DNA of 64,000 bases from Pseudoalteromonas luteoviolacea NCIMB 1942 (GCF_001625595.1 NZ_AUXT01000181.1:62001-126000); one strand, 5' to 3'; counted from the stretch's first letter, positions 26,462-36,700 are shown. The notes: a model not told the origin generated them from the sequence alone. Program-made: numbers and translations.

Positions 26462-27153
26462 TTAACGAAAATACTGGGTGTTTTTGATAATTTGCTGTTC
26501 AGCATGAGAAATAAGCTTGGCAAGTTCTCCCGAATGTTGCATTTCAACAATTTTTTGGTCTACAAGCGGTACTAAGTGTTTTTTTGAGCGGTGGATACAG
26601 TGAAATAACTCAAGCACAGCTAAGTTTGTCTGAATGGGTACTGCATTGGTTATACCGAGTGTACTAAACCATCAATTCGATTAGTGAGCGCAACGTCAGC
26701 TAAGCCTGCAGAAACAAGTCTGTCCATATCTTCGGCAAATTTCATGCCCTTTGTGATGTTGTTAGTGTACTTCACACCCCTTACTTTAACGATATGGTAT
26801 TTCTTAAGATCTTCCACAAACTCAATTTTTTTCTTACTGTCTTTGCGAATAAATACCATTGTTTCTAAATAATAGTAAGGTGTAGGTACGCGCGCAGTGC
26901 TGGGCGTTTCTGTGCCATAGCTAAAAATTCTCATGGTCTCACCATGTTTAAGCCCTGTTTTGGCTTCAAACTGCGCTCTTTTTCCCAGTAACGGAGTGAT
27001 GGAGATATCAATGCCCAAGCGTTTGTATATTTCTGGCAGCACAATACGGCCAATTTCCTGCTCAATAAGGTAGTTAATTGAAATAAAGTACTAAATCTCA
27101 GCGAACAGAGGCTTAGCAAAAAGCAACAGCAGGGCAACAAACAGGTACTTCAT
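26462..27153 (-). pseudogene. Periplasmic solute-binding protein, broken
   Basis: Begins at ATG 27153 with a perfect signal peptide (MKYLFVALLLLFAKPLFAEI), then a TAG, and continues in the same frame with YFISINYLIEQEIGRIVLPEIYKRLG through IDGLVHSV to a stop near 26666. After a +1 shift, the C-terminus ends ...AEQQIIKNTQYFR. About 230 residues of a family-3 solute-binding protein with one nonsense codon and one frameshift. Related in kind to the intact gene at 7334. Confidence 0.82.
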
Positions 27154-27381
27154 TCTTGACTTTGATGGCGTTGGTGTTTCAAATAGTATGAGTATAGCGT
27201 ACTGAATATCTAAGAAAAGTCTTACGCATAAAAGCAGACGCGAACAGAGAGTTTGGTATACTGGTTTACGTTTTCATATTGGGGGAGCATCGCTGCCACT
27301 TTTGAATGATCCATAGCGACACAAAATAAGTACCTTTAACCAATTCCATTCTTATCTTTATCAGTATGCTTTGAGGAATAT

Positions 27382-28704
27382 ATGGCAGAAAAAAGTAAAA
27401 AAGTGCCCTCGTCACGAGTATCCAGACTAGCGCATTTGGGCGGACTAGCCGGTAAAGTTGCGTCAAATATTATGTTCAGTGGCGCTAAGCAAGTTTTATC
27501 AGGCCAGCCGATAACGCGTAAAGGGTTACTTTTGCAACCAAAGAATATTCACGCTGTGGCTGATAAGTTAGCCCACCTGAGGGGGGCTGCGATGAAACTT
27601 GGTCAATTGTTATCAATGGATGCTGGTGACTTATTACCTAAAGAACTCTCTAACTTGTTAGAAAAGCTGCGCGCGGATGCTCAACCAATGCCTCATAGAC
27701 AATTGATAGAGCTGCTAGAAAGTAATTGGGGGCATAACTGGTTAGATAAATTCAGTCATATTGAGCTACGCAGTTTTGCTCGTGCTTCGATTGGGCAAGT
27801 GCATAAAGCAACAACAGAATCAGGTAAAAAGTTGGCACTTAAAGTTCAGTATCCTGGTGTTGCCAATAGCATCGATAGTGATGTTGACAATGTTGCTATG
27901 CTTATCAAGCTATCTGGGTTGATGCCTAAACAGGTCGCACTCGAACCACTTATGATTGAAGCTAAAAAGCAATTGTTAGTAGAGACAAATTACCAAGTTG
28001 AAGGACAAAGGCTTTTAGAGTTTACAGATGGACTAAGCAAACACCCACAGTTCAAAGTGCCACAGTATATTCCGGAGTATTCAACGGATAATATTCTTGC
28101 TATGGAGTTTGTTGACGGCCAACCTCTCGAGGATTTTGCCAACAGCAGTGTTGAATTGCGATGCAGTATTGCCAGTGACTTAATTTTATTGTACTTCATC
28201 GAAATGTTTGAGTTGCAAACTATTCAAAGTGACCCTAATTTGGCCAACTACCTGTATGACGAGCAGCAGAAGAAATTGGTGTTGTTAGATTTCGGTGCGT
28301 CTCGCAGCATTCAAAAATCTTTAGCTTCCGGGTATTGGATGGTGTTAAAAGCGGGCTTAGACAACGACCGCGATCTAATGGTTAAAGCTGTGCAGCAAAT
28401 TGGTTACTTTGGTGAACAGATCGACGAAGTATACCAAGAGTTAGTACTCGATATATTCCTTATGGCGACGGAGCCCCTGAGAGCGAATCAGCCGTATGAT
28501 TTTGCCACAAGTGATATCGCTATGCGGATCCGAGATAAGGGCATGTCTTTGAGCACGCGAGAAGGTGAGTGGCATACTCCCCCGATTGATGCGCTGTTCA
28601 TTCATCGCAAACTTGCTGGGTTGTATTTAATTGCCGCAAGACTTGAAGCTCAAGTTGATGTCGGCGAGCTATTTAGCCGCTTTGAGCAACCTCAGGTGTC
28701 GTAA
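27382..28704 (+). CDS. ABC1/UbiB-like (AarF) family atypical kinase
   Basis: 440 residues. GAGGAA site before the ATG. The family hallmarks are present: the KxGQ motif RGAAMKLGQLLSMDAGDLLP, the ARASIGQVHKA loop, Lys in LALKVQYPGV, and the LVLLDFGASRSI metal-binding Asp. Predicted atypical protein/lipid kinase or ATPase linked to quinone metabolism. This copy is of the stand-alone ABC1 type and is not in a ubi cluster. Monocistronic with its own upstream region. Confidence 0.88.
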   Translation: MAEKSKKVPSSRVSRLAHLGGLAGKVASNIMFSGAKQVLSGQPITRKGLLLQPKNIHAVADKLAHLRGAAMKLGQLLSMDAGDLLPKELSNLLEKLRADAQPMPHRQLIELLESNWGHNWLDKFSHIELRSFARASIGQVHKATTESGKKLALKVQYPGVANSIDSDVDNVAMLIKLSGLMPKQVALEPLMIEAKKQLLVETNYQVEGQRLLEFTDGLSKHPQFKVPQYIPEYSTDNILAMEFVDGQPLEDFANSSVELRCSIASDLILLYFIEMFELQTIQSDPNLANYLYDEQQKKLVLLDFGASRSIQKSLASGYWMVLKAGLDNDRDLMVKAVQQIGYFGEQIDEVYQELVLDIFLMATEPLRANQPYDFATSDIAMRIRDKGMSLSTREGEWHTPPIDALFIHRKLAGLYLIAARLEAQVDVGELFSRFEQPQVS

Positions 28705-28937
28705 AGCTCTTTCACGATTGCAGGCAATCAATAACCTCTTGCCTTAGCGCCAATTTAAGTAGTTTATGTCGTCAGCTGTGTACACAAAAGCAATAAACTA
28801 CTTTGGAGTGAGACTCGAATTGCTGACAATAGTCATATCTTTTTGTGACATTACTCACTCAACAAAGCACTTACCTTATTACATACTTCAATTCTTTCAA
28901 TACAGTGGCTACTTATGAAAAGGCCGGTGGGAGTTTT

Positions 28938-29825
28938 ATGGAGTGGGCAGTCAGTTTAGACAAAATCAACTTTTCCTATGGCTACAAAGAGGTTATTAGA
29001 GATCTTTCATGCCAGCTGGCACCCAGCAAGATTTACACCTTACTGGGTGAAAATGGCGCGGGGAAAACAACCCTTATAAAGCTATTGTTGGGGCGGCTGA
29101 CCCCGCTATCAGGTCAAATCTCAATACTGGGTCATGAGCCAGGTGCTCAGGCAGTAAAAAGCAGTGTCGGTGCAATGCTTCAAGTTGGGGCATTACCGAG
29201 TAATATTCGTGTGATTGAATATATACGTCTGTTTCAAAGTTATTACGATAACCCAATGAGTTGGCAAGGGGCTTTACAGTTTGCTGAAATGGAGAGGCAG
29301 AAAACGACCTTTTTTAGTCAATTATCAGGGGGAGAAAAACAACGTTTGCTGCTGTCGTTGGCCTTAATTGGTCAACCTAAGTTAGTTTTTTTAGATGAGC
29401 CTACATTAGCAATGGATGTACAGATGCGACAGCGCCTCTGGCAAAAGGTCGTTCAATTGAAAGACCTTGGCACCACTGTGATACTGACGACACATAATTT
29501 ACAGGAGGTTGAGTCAGTAACGGATCAAGTGCTGGTGTTGAGAGCCGCAGAGTTTGTTGCACAGGGTACGCCTAGTCAACTTAAGTCTAACCTACAACGC
29601 AGTGAGCTGCGCTTTTTAAGTGACACGCCCGAAGTAAAAATCAAATCCATGTTACCTAAGTTTATGGTTCACAAAGAAGGTCAAAAAATTTATATAGCGA
29701 CCGATGATGCCCCAGAAGTGATTTCAATGCTGCGACAGCACAATGTGACAATGTATGACTTATCGGTAACTCCATTGTCTTTAACACGAGCTTTTATTGA
29801 TATCACAAGAGGGGAGTTGCAATGA
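28938..29825 (+). CDS. ABC transporter ATP-binding protein (ABC-2 exporter)
   Basis: The start is set at the ATG at 28938 (MEWAVSLD) with a GGGAG site. 295 residues. Walker A LLGENGAGKTTL, signature QLSGGEKQRLLLSLAL, Walker B LVFLDEPTLAMDV. This is the energising subunit of a drug/lipid-type exporter with the permease encoded next, overlapping by ATGA. The C-terminal accessory part resembles the NodI/CcmA-like class. No two-component system is adjacent, unlike many related loci. Confidence 0.9.
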   Translation: MEWAVSLDKINFSYGYKEVIRDLSCQLAPSKIYTLLGENGAGKTTLIKLLLGRLTPLSGQISILGHEPGAQAVKSSVGAMLQVGALPSNIRVIEYIRLFQSYYDNPMSWQGALQFAEMERQKTTFFSQLSGGEKQRLLLSLALIGQPKLVFLDEPTLAMDVQMRQRLWQKVVQLKDLGTTVILTTHNLQEVESVTDQVLVLRAAEFVAQGTPSQLKSNLQRSELRFLSDTPEVKIKSMLPKFMVHKEGQKIYIATDDAPEVISMLRQHNVTMYDLSVTPLSLTRAFIDITRGELQ

Positions 29826-30601
29826 AAACTGCTTTTAATTCGCTATTTATGGAAGCAAAGCTAGACCTACTTTCAGGGCTGAGAACGCCTAGCTTTGTTG
29901 TACCTACGCTTGCATTTCCGGTGCTGTTATTTTTATTTTTTGGGGTTTTTATGGCGCAGGAAAAGCATCAAGGCAACGACGAGATAAGTATTTACGCTTT
30001 AGTTAACTACCTGGTATTTGGTTTGATGGCACCTGCATTGTTTAGTTTTGGTGCCAATGTTGCGCAAGAAAGAGAAAGTGGTTGGTTAGAATTAAAGTTA
30101 ATATCGCCCCTGCCACCATCATACTACCTGTTCGCGAAATGTCTGAGCGCGTTGATATTTACCTTACTGATTGCTGTGTTACTCTTTTCTACTGCATGGC
30201 TATTCGGCACAGTACAAATATCGTTGCTCGCGTGGGCAAAGTTATTTGCTTTAGGGTTTTTTGGTACTATTCCATTTTGCTTTTTGGGCTTAGCAATCGG
30301 GCTTAAATTTAGTGCGAAAGGGGCAATGGCTATGACGAATTTGGTTTTTTTCCCCATGGCAATGTTATCAGGACTTTGGGTGCCCGTCTTTTTAATGCCT
30401 GATTTTTTGCAGCAATTTGCGTGGATATTGCCGAGCTATCATTTATCTCAACTTGGGCTATCATGCTTAGGGTTAGGGCAGGGGTATAGTATTTTCTTCC
30501 ATCTTATTGCTTTGTCACTCATCAGTATCATTTTTGCAGCAGTTGCGGTGGCTCAGTATAAGAGTCAAGGTATGTCGATGAGAAAAAGGCATCGTCCTTG
30601 A
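29822..30601 (+). CDS. ABC-2 type permease
   Basis: 259 residues with six hydrophobic segments, the ABC-2 permease arrangement. It overlaps the ATPase gene by 4 bases (ATGA), so the two form one exporter. Possible substrate: small toxic compound or lipid; not deducible. Motif LPSYHLSQLGLSCLGLG sits before the last segment. The operon ends here; no terminator is obvious. Confidence 0.88.
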   Translation: MKTAFNSLFMEAKLDLLSGLRTPSFVVPTLAFPVLLFLFFGVFMAQEKHQGNDEISIYALVNYLVFGLMAPALFSFGANVAQERESGWLELKLISPLPPSYYLFAKCLSALIFTLLIAVLLFSTAWLFGTVQISLLAWAKLFALGFFGTIPFCFLGLAIGLKFSAKGAMAMTNLVFFPMAMLSGLWVPVFLMPDFLQQFAWILPSYHLSQLGLSCLGLGQGYSIFFHLIALSLISIIFAAVAVAQYKSQGMSMRKRHRP

Positions 30602-30880
30602 ACAAAATATGCATATAGCATGTTTCCATCCCAAAGATGTCTATTTAAAAGTCTATGTCATGATATTCAAAATATTGTCAAATAGTTTACAGAACTAGTT
30701 AAAAAGTGTAAGCGTACTTGCTTATTTCAAGTGTTATGCAAACTAAAGGAAGGACTAAGGCCTTGAGAGTGGCCTGTTAACGATTGCATTGTGACTGCTT
30801 GGCCTTGAAACCGTCCATACTTATTCCATAATTTAGTCTCAGACTATGTTTCTTTATGCGAATTGATATTGGGTGTGGTT

Positions 30881-31544
30881 ATGAAGAAGGTACTCGGTTT
30901 AGTTGCGGCAATAAGCGCATGCGCTGCACAAGCAACAGCTTCGGTGTTCATTGACATCAAGTCGCAAGTACCAAGTATCGAGACGGAGATCAGGTACTTC
31001 GGAGACGACAATTTTGTTGGTGAACGTATTGATGGGTATTTGGCGCCAAAGTGTTTAGTTAGCCCGGCTGCTGCAATGGGCGTTGCAAAAGCGCAGCAGG
31101 CATTGGGCGAGTTTGGCCTCGGGTTAAAAGTATTTGACTGCTATCGACCTCAGCCAGCAGTCGATCACTTTGTGCGTTGGGCTAAAATATTGGAAGATAC
31201 AAGACATAAAGCAAAGTTTTATCCCGACGTACCCAAGAGTGAATTATTCCAAAGAGGCTATATTGCCGAACGGTCTGGGCACTCTAGAGGAAGCACGTTA
31301 GATGTTACTGTAATTGATTTAATAACCAAAGAAGAATTAGATATGGGCTCTGGGTGGGACTACTTTTCGCCTGTGTCTTGGCCGAGCTACCAAGCTATTT
31401 CAGCTAATCAACGAGCCAACCGAATGTTGCTTACTAGCGTCATGAGTAAGTGCTGGGTTCATGGGAATTACAGAGGAGTGGTGGCATTTCACGCTTTTAA
31501 ATGAGCCATATAAAGATCAATATTTTACTCACCCCGTACAGTGA
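30881..31544 (+). pseudogene. VanX-type D-Ala-D-Ala dipeptidase (M15D), frameshifted near the 3' end
   Basis: Frame 1 gives a signal peptide and most of an M15D dipeptidase: EIRYFGDDNFVG, FDCYRPQPAVDHFVRW, and ERSGHSRGSTLDVTVI with zinc-binding His/Asp. Near 31451-31457 the frame is lost and would end at 31504 as CWVHGNYRGVVAFHAFK. The +1 frame instead yields GFMGITEEWWHF, which contains the catalytic Glu and the last zinc-binding His of the family, and ends at 31544. One extra base explains everything. It may be a sequencing error, but as read the gene lacks an active site. Confidence 0.8.
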
Positions 31545-31739
31545 CCCCACCACGGAATTTTAGCTTGTAAACAAAAGTAAATCGTAAATTTTTATTCAAG
31601 TTATTGAGTTGCATAAGTCAAGCGGAAGTCACATTATCAATGTGAATATTTTGTGATTATAAAATGGTACTAATAACTTGAATAACTTGAGCGCACCATT
31701 TATTGTACCTAAATAATCTATATTTGTTAAAATAGTGAT

Positions 31740-32342
31740 ATGTATAAGGGAATAGCCAGTGCAGTATTATTGCTGATAGGATGCCTCGTTTGGGGCGCCT
31801 TTAGTGATGTATGCGCCAATGGATTGAAATACTATGCTATGAGCATGGCATCGCATGATGTTTTGTTACCTAAATCGCCACTAGAACAGTTGCTCGAAGC
31901 ACCTAAAGAAAACTATCTGGCAATTAACAAAGCATCGACGAATGCAAAAAAGGCCCTGATAAAAAACCACCAATACATCAGCCAAGCTTATATCGAGTTT
32001 GATATTCGACGTATTAAACAGCTGAAGAAACATGATGTTATTGCCTTTTATGTACCCCAACTTCAGCGTAGCTACATTATTTCGGTAAGTGGTGTTCGCA
32101 AAGAAAAGCTTGGCAACTTAGCCCTTTATGGCTATTTGCATGATGATAAGAGCCAGCGTAGGGTGTTGGAGCTGAAGTTGTCAGGTCTTTCAGTATCTGG
32201 GCGCTTTAAAACGCTGAGCGGAGAGTATTTATTCCGCTCCCATGCGCAATACGGTTGGATTGCATCAGAGTATGAAGGTCATAGGCGCTATTTGAAATAC
32301 CCAGAAACTGAAAGTAAGTTAGAGGTCATTGCGCGTAAATAG
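31740..32342 (+). CDS. Hypothetical exported protein, 200 residues
   Basis: An N-terminal hydrophobic stretch (about 4-20) can be a signal anchor, followed by a mixed alpha/beta part with no family I recognise. The region LQRSYIISVSGVRKEKLGNLALYGYLHDD looks like a beta-rich domain. No strong ribosome site and AT-rich upstream DNA. Probably periplasmic or inner-membrane anchored. Confidence 0.55.
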   Translation: MYKGIASAVLLLIGCLVWGAFSDVCANGLKYYAMSMASHDVLLPKSPLEQLLEAPKENYLAINKASTNAKKALIKNHQYISQAYIEFDIRRIKQLKKHDVIAFYVPQLQRSYIISVSGVRKEKLGNLALYGYLHDDKSQRRVLELKLSGLSVSGRFKTLSGEYLFRSHAQYGWIASEYEGHRRYLKYPETESKLEVIARK

Positions 32343-32555
32343 CCATATTCAATGCGCGCAATAGTGATCTAAACACACCTAACTGAAGCTTATCTCAATA
32401 TTTTACTTTCATTATCCCCCTGTCAAAAGAGACACAATTGCACTGCAAGGTTTAAAAAAATTGTCTTAAAAATTTTGTAAAAGAAAAATATTTGTTAATA
32501 ATTTTGTAATCTAGTGTATTTACTCTCTCTGAACATTTTTAATAAGGGGATAAGA

Positions 32556-33524
32556 ATGAAACTACTTGGTTATATGGTTTTAGCAGCGAGCTTTACTGGC
32601 ACAGTAAGTGCACTGCCGACCTGTCCTGATCTAGCGTGGTTAGAAGCAAAAATAGCGGCACCGAGCATGCCATATATGGATTATCGCAACCGATTTAATA
32701 AGCTCATTACATGGTTACCCGAGTTTCATATGGTACATGATCAAATCGTTGCTGAGGGCGCATCATTCCAAGTAACAGCAAAGTTTGATTATGGCGCGGT
32801 GGCTCATAAAGATCTCGAATTTGAAACGGTGAAGTTTTACATTCGAGCTCAACAAGACAGCGATTGGAGATTTTTAACCAACGCAGTAACGAATAGTGAT
32901 GGTAAGGCTATACTTTCGCTACCGGGACTAAATGCAGGACAGTATCGGATCTATGCAGGTGTGCCTGCTGATGGAACTGGCGCAGAGGGCTTTATCACAG
33001 TCGTGCAGCCAAATACGCCTGCGGTGCTATTTGATATTGATGGGACTTTGACCGAGTCAGATGCAGAGCAAATCGGTGATTACACAGGCATAGACAGAGC
33101 AGATCAAAAAGAGGGTGCATACTCTCTTGTGCGCCGCTACCTAGATTTAGGTTATCAACCAGTTTATCTCACCGCGAGAGTATATTGGTATGCAAAAGGC
33201 ACACGTGAATGGTTGGATTGGATGGGACTTCCAAAAGGATTCTTGAGAACGTCGTTGAGCAATGAAACGAGTCTATTTCGCACCGCTGAATATAAAATAG
33301 GTGAAATTACATATCTACAAGCTCAGGGGCTGGATATTGTCAGAGCGTATGGTAATGCCAAAACTGATGCTGCAGCATTTATGAGAGCTGGACTAGGTGC
33401 ACAAAACAGCTTCACTATCGGGAGCGATGCCGGCCACTATGGCACTACGCCAATTAACAATAATCACTATTACCAACACATTCAGGAACAGGTGGATACT
33501 TTCCCTGAAGCTGCATGTGAATAG
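32556..33524 (+). CDS. LNS2/lipin-like HAD-superfamily protein, secreted
   Basis: The start is set at the ATG at 32556 with AAGGGGATAAG upstream. 322 residues. Signal peptide about 1-17 (ending TVSALP). A C-terminal HAD domain begins VLFDIDGTLTESD (DxDGT) and continues QIGDYTGIDRADQKEGAYSLVRRY and YLTARVYWYAKGTREWL, as in the LNS2 domain of lipins and PITP-like proteins. Together with the signal peptide this suggests a periplasmic phosphatase-like protein of unknown substrate. Confidence 0.75.
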   Translation: MKLLGYMVLAASFTGTVSALPTCPDLAWLEAKIAAPSMPYMDYRNRFNKLITWLPEFHMVHDQIVAEGASFQVTAKFDYGAVAHKDLEFETVKFYIRAQQDSDWRFLTNAVTNSDGKAILSLPGLNAGQYRIYAGVPADGTGAEGFITVVQPNTPAVLFDIDGTLTESDAEQIGDYTGIDRADQKEGAYSLVRRYLDLGYQPVYLTARVYWYAKGTREWLDWMGLPKGFLRTSLSNETSLFRTAEYKIGEITYLQAQGLDIVRAYGNAKTDAAAFMRAGLGAQNSFTIGSDAGHYGTTPINNNHYYQHIQEQVDTFPEAACE

Positions 33525-33676
33525 AGTGTATTGTCCAGCAGTAAGCGCGCTTGCTGCTAACAGTTCTAGGTTGTTTTAAGCAGAATAAGTCAGCGCTCAT
33601 ATATCTGCTCGTTTAGTTTAAACTAATTGGCAAGATAGGTTACAGTGTCATTAATTTCAATACTGGAATCTGACCT

Positions 33677-34546
33677 ATGAGCAAGGAAAACTACCGAATT
33701 AGAACGATGAATAAAGATGAAGTTGAACTCGCAGTGGGCTGGGCTGCGAGTGAAGGGTGGAATCCAGGTACCTATGATGCCCAGAGTTACTACCTTGCTG
33801 ACCCCAACGGGTTCTTAATAGGATTGATTGATGAAGAGCCTGTGGCTGTGATTTCAGCAATTAAATACAGTGTAGAATTTGGCTTTATAGGCTTTTACAT
33901 TGTGAAACCTGAATTCCGAGGTAAAGGATATGGTTACGCTCTTTGGCAAGCTGCAATGGCATACTTAAGTAGCTGTAATGTGGGCTTAGATGGAGTGGTT
34001 GACCAACAAGATAATTATCGCAAGTCGGGTTTTGAGTTAGCTTATAGAAATATTAGATATGAAGGGGAGTTCACCGCATCTCATGGTTTGGAAGATACTC
34101 CGTCATCAATGCTGATATCGTCAGAATTTAATTTACTGCATACTCAAGACTTTGAGCGGCCATTTTTCCCCGCGAACAGAGATGGCTTTAATAACCAATG
34201 GCGGTTGCAGCCTAATGCCCATGCATTAACAATAAGCTCTGGGAGAAAAATAAAAGGCTACGGTGTCATTCGGGCTTGCCAAAGCGGCTACAAAATTGGC
34301 CCTCTATATGCCGAAGATACGAAGTGCGCCAAAGCATTAGTTACATCTCTTATAGCTAAAATCACAACTCATGACGGATGTGAAAAAGTTTATTTAGATG
34401 TACCTGAGTGCAATCAGAGAGCTGTCGATTTGGCTGAGTCACTGGGGATGATCGTCGTATTCGAAACGGCAAGGATGTACACAAAAGAAATGCCGAGTTT
34501 GCCACTGGATAGAACATTTGGAGTTGCTTCTTTTGAAATTGGGTAA
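33677..34546 (+). CDS. Two-domain GNAT N-acetyltransferase
   Basis: 289 residues. The first GNAT domain (about 5-140) has the loop KPEFRGKGYGYALWQAAM. The second part (about 160-285) resembles the C-terminal Acetyltransf_18/YitH domain, with GYGVIRACQSGYKIGPLYAEDTKCAKAL and SLGMIVVFETARMYT. Substrate unknown. Monocistronic; not in an operon with either neighbour. Confidence 0.83.
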   Translation: MSKENYRIRTMNKDEVELAVGWAASEGWNPGTYDAQSYYLADPNGFLIGLIDEEPVAVISAIKYSVEFGFIGFYIVKPEFRGKGYGYALWQAAMAYLSSCNVGLDGVVDQQDNYRKSGFELAYRNIRYEGEFTASHGLEDTPSSMLISSEFNLLHTQDFERPFFPANRDGFNNQWRLQPNAHALTISSGRKIKGYGVIRACQSGYKIGPLYAEDTKCAKALVTSLIAKITTHDGCEKVYLDVPECNQRAVDLAESLGMIVVFETARMYTKEMPSLPLDRTFGVASFEIG

Positions 34547-34640
34547 GGTAATACTAGCTGCAAGTTTGACAACAAGAATGGGCAGCCTATTTACAAACAT
34601 AATTAGGCTTATCTGTTTCCAATCCTAAAGGAGTTATTGA

Positions 34641-35492
34641 ATGCACTCTAACGCTATATTTATACTTTGCATAGAAAATGAAATAGACCTCAACTTACCC
34701 CTCTATAGTGCCCCTTCACTGGATAGCGAGGGTTATATTCATGCTTGTTGCGCATCACAAGTACGTGTTGTATACCAACAGTTTTTTTCGTCGCGCAGTC
34801 AAGTACATGTTGCTGTTATAGATGCGAGGCTAGTCAGCGCAGAAATAAAATATGAAGCGCCCTCAGAGTCCATAGACGATGATAATCTATTTCCTCACAT
34901 ATACGGAAAGCTAAACTCCAATGCCATCGTGGATATTTTGGAATATCAACATTTTTCCCATCAGGATTTAAGTGATCGCTTACTGGATGTGCTAGCGCAT
35001 TATCGATTTTCAAGGCTTCCTGTAGAAGGAACGCTTTACAAGAGCACATGGCGAGCATCAACTGAATTAAGTAATGAGAAGCCTGTGGGTACCGCCATGA
35101 TAGGTATGTACTGCAATACGCTAAAAAGTGTGTCTTGTTTCCATCGTTTGAGCCATGATGAAGTGTGGCATTTTTACGCAGGCGACGCGTTTAACTTGTA
35201 CTTGTTGTATCCAGATGGTCAGGTTGAAACCATTGTTATGGGAACCGACTTTGCCACCGGTCAACATCTTCAATACCGTATACCAGCAGGCGTATGGCAA
35301 GCAGGTGAAATTTTGCAAAGTGGTGATTACGCGATATTCGGTTGCACAATGGCCCCTGGGTTTACGGGTGACTGCTTTGAAGCTGCCGATCATGATATGC
35401 TCAAAGCGCAACATAGCAGTATGTCAGAGGTAATTGAGCGATTAGCCGTTAACGATGGGGAAGTTGTTATGCCCGATGGGTTTGCGACCTAA
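34641..35492 (+). CDS. DUF952 - cupin (DUF985) fusion protein
   Basis: 283 residues. Residues 1-105 match DUF952: SLDSEGYIHACCASQVRVV and the late LFPHIYGKLNSNAIVDI. Residues 115-270 match the DUF985 cupin: SRLPVEGTLYKSTW, a FHRLSHDEVWHFYAGDA metal-site region and GVWQAGEI. The two families normally occur as separate proteins, so this is a fusion. The cupin half keeps the His/Glu pattern and probably binds metal. Function unknown. Confidence 0.78.
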   Translation: MHSNAIFILCIENEIDLNLPLYSAPSLDSEGYIHACCASQVRVVYQQFFSSRSQVHVAVIDARLVSAEIKYEAPSESIDDDNLFPHIYGKLNSNAIVDILEYQHFSHQDLSDRLLDVLAHYRFSRLPVEGTLYKSTWRASTELSNEKPVGTAMIGMYCNTLKSVSCFHRLSHDEVWHFYAGDAFNLYLLYPDGQVETIVMGTDFATGQHLQYRIPAGVWQAGEILQSGDYAIFGCTMAPGFTGDCFEAADHDMLKAQHSSMSEVIERLAVNDGEVVMPDGFAT

Positions 35493-35511
35493 TTGAGCCC
35501 GTAACATATAG

Positions 35512-35556
35512 ATAGGCACAAGATATTAATTAACATTTATCGGTGCCTATTTTGGC
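35512..35556 (+). terminator. Intrinsic terminator of the DUF952-cupin gene
   Basis: 8-base perfect stem ATAGGCAC (35512-35519) / GTGCCTAT (35543-35550) followed by TTTT. The loop is 23 bases. Confidence 0.6.
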
Positions 35557-35606
35557 TATTTTTATAATGCCCTATATAGTGAAATGATATAGAAATTATC
35601 GAGCAC

Positions 35607-36632
35607 TTGGCTTTGCAAAGATTTGTCGTCTCACTCTTATTTCTGCTGTTATATTCTTCTATGACATTAGCGTCAAAGTCTATTGAGCACCAAATGGATT
35701 TGCTCAAAGAAGCACAAGATTACTTGTCTGTAAAACCATCGCATACTTTACTGATACTCGATTCAATGGAGTCGAGAGAAGCATTGCCCACGGCATTAAA
35801 GATACGCTGGCACATTATTAGAGTACGCGCGTCAGTCACAACTAATCAGTTAGGCCTTGTTGAGCAGTCACTAGGGCAACTTTTTAGCTATGATTCACAT
35901 CCATACTTTAATGAGAGACTCCCAACAGTATTAAGCGCACTAGGTATATGGCTAAGGCGAAAAGGCCATTTTAAAGAGTCGGATACCAGTCTTATATGCG
36001 CCTTAAAGTATGCACAAGGAGAGCGGCAGCGTTTATTGCTGATCAATAGCCGTGCGCTTGTGGCTCGTCATTTTGGTAAGCATGAACAGGCCACAAAGCT
36101 CTATAAACAGGCCGAAGAAATAGCGCTTAGGCTGAAAGACCAATCGATGTTGGCAACAATCAATAACAACCTTGGGGCGATTGCACTTGATTTGGGTGAT
36201 TATAACTTAGCTGAAGCACAATTTAGATTGGCGCTTATGGGCTATCAAAATGTTGCCAAGCGATCAGGTCACATAACGACTGGCATAAATTTACTTTTTG
36301 TATTTGTACTCAAAGGGGAGCTTATTAACTTTCAACGATTGTATGGGCCAATCTCAACATTGACTGATGCTTTTCCAAACCAATCTAAAAAAGCGTTTCT
36401 GGCATGGATTCATGCAGCTTATCGGGTAAAACAGGGGGCATTACCGTCAAAGAACCAAATCGCGCAGCTCGAAACTTCGTATGCACAGTTAGAAAGTAGT
36501 AAAGTTAAACAACTTGTGGATATGCATCTAGCACCCATTTTAGGGGTTGAACCTCAAAGTCCAAAATTGAGCTCCTCCCGAGATTTTCAAAGCGACTGGT
36601 TTGGCAAAGTATCACAGTGCAATTGGCAGTAA
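35607..36632 (+). CDS. Exported TPR-repeat protein
   Basis: 341 residues with a TTG start; a later start cannot be excluded. Signal peptide about 1-22 (ending MTLAS). About four to six TPR-like helical pairs at residues 95-235, e.g. YKQAEEIALRLKDQSMLATIN and LGDYNLAEAQFRLALMGYQN. It looks like the sensory half of TPR-linked kinases or diguanylate cyclases, but no output domain follows and the frame closes normally. It may be a truncated relative of such proteins or a stand-alone periplasmic scaffold. Confidence 0.65.
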   Translation: MALQRFVVSLLFLLLYSSMTLASKSIEHQMDLLKEAQDYLSVKPSHTLLILDSMESREALPTALKIRWHIIRVRASVTTNQLGLVEQSLGQLFSYDSHPYFNERLPTVLSALGIWLRRKGHFKESDTSLICALKYAQGERQRLLLINSRALVARHFGKHEQATKLYKQAEEIALRLKDQSMLATINNNLGAIALDLGDYNLAEAQFRLALMGYQNVAKRSGHITTGINLLFVFVLKGELINFQRLYGPISTLTDAFPNQSKKAFLAWIHAAYRVKQGALPSKNQIAQLETSYAQLESSKVKQLVDMHLAPILGVEPQSPKLSSSRDFQSDWFGKVSQCNWQ

Positions 36633-36700
36633 AAAATAGGCTATAAAAGGTGAAAAGCGATGAGCATTGCTTTGAATATCAAGTAATTTGAGAGATTGTT

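Noticed and set aside
31504-31739. A true C-terminus for the VanX-type protein at 31504
   Set aside because: The alternative frame restores the conserved EWWH motif, so the early stop is most likely the result of a frameshift.
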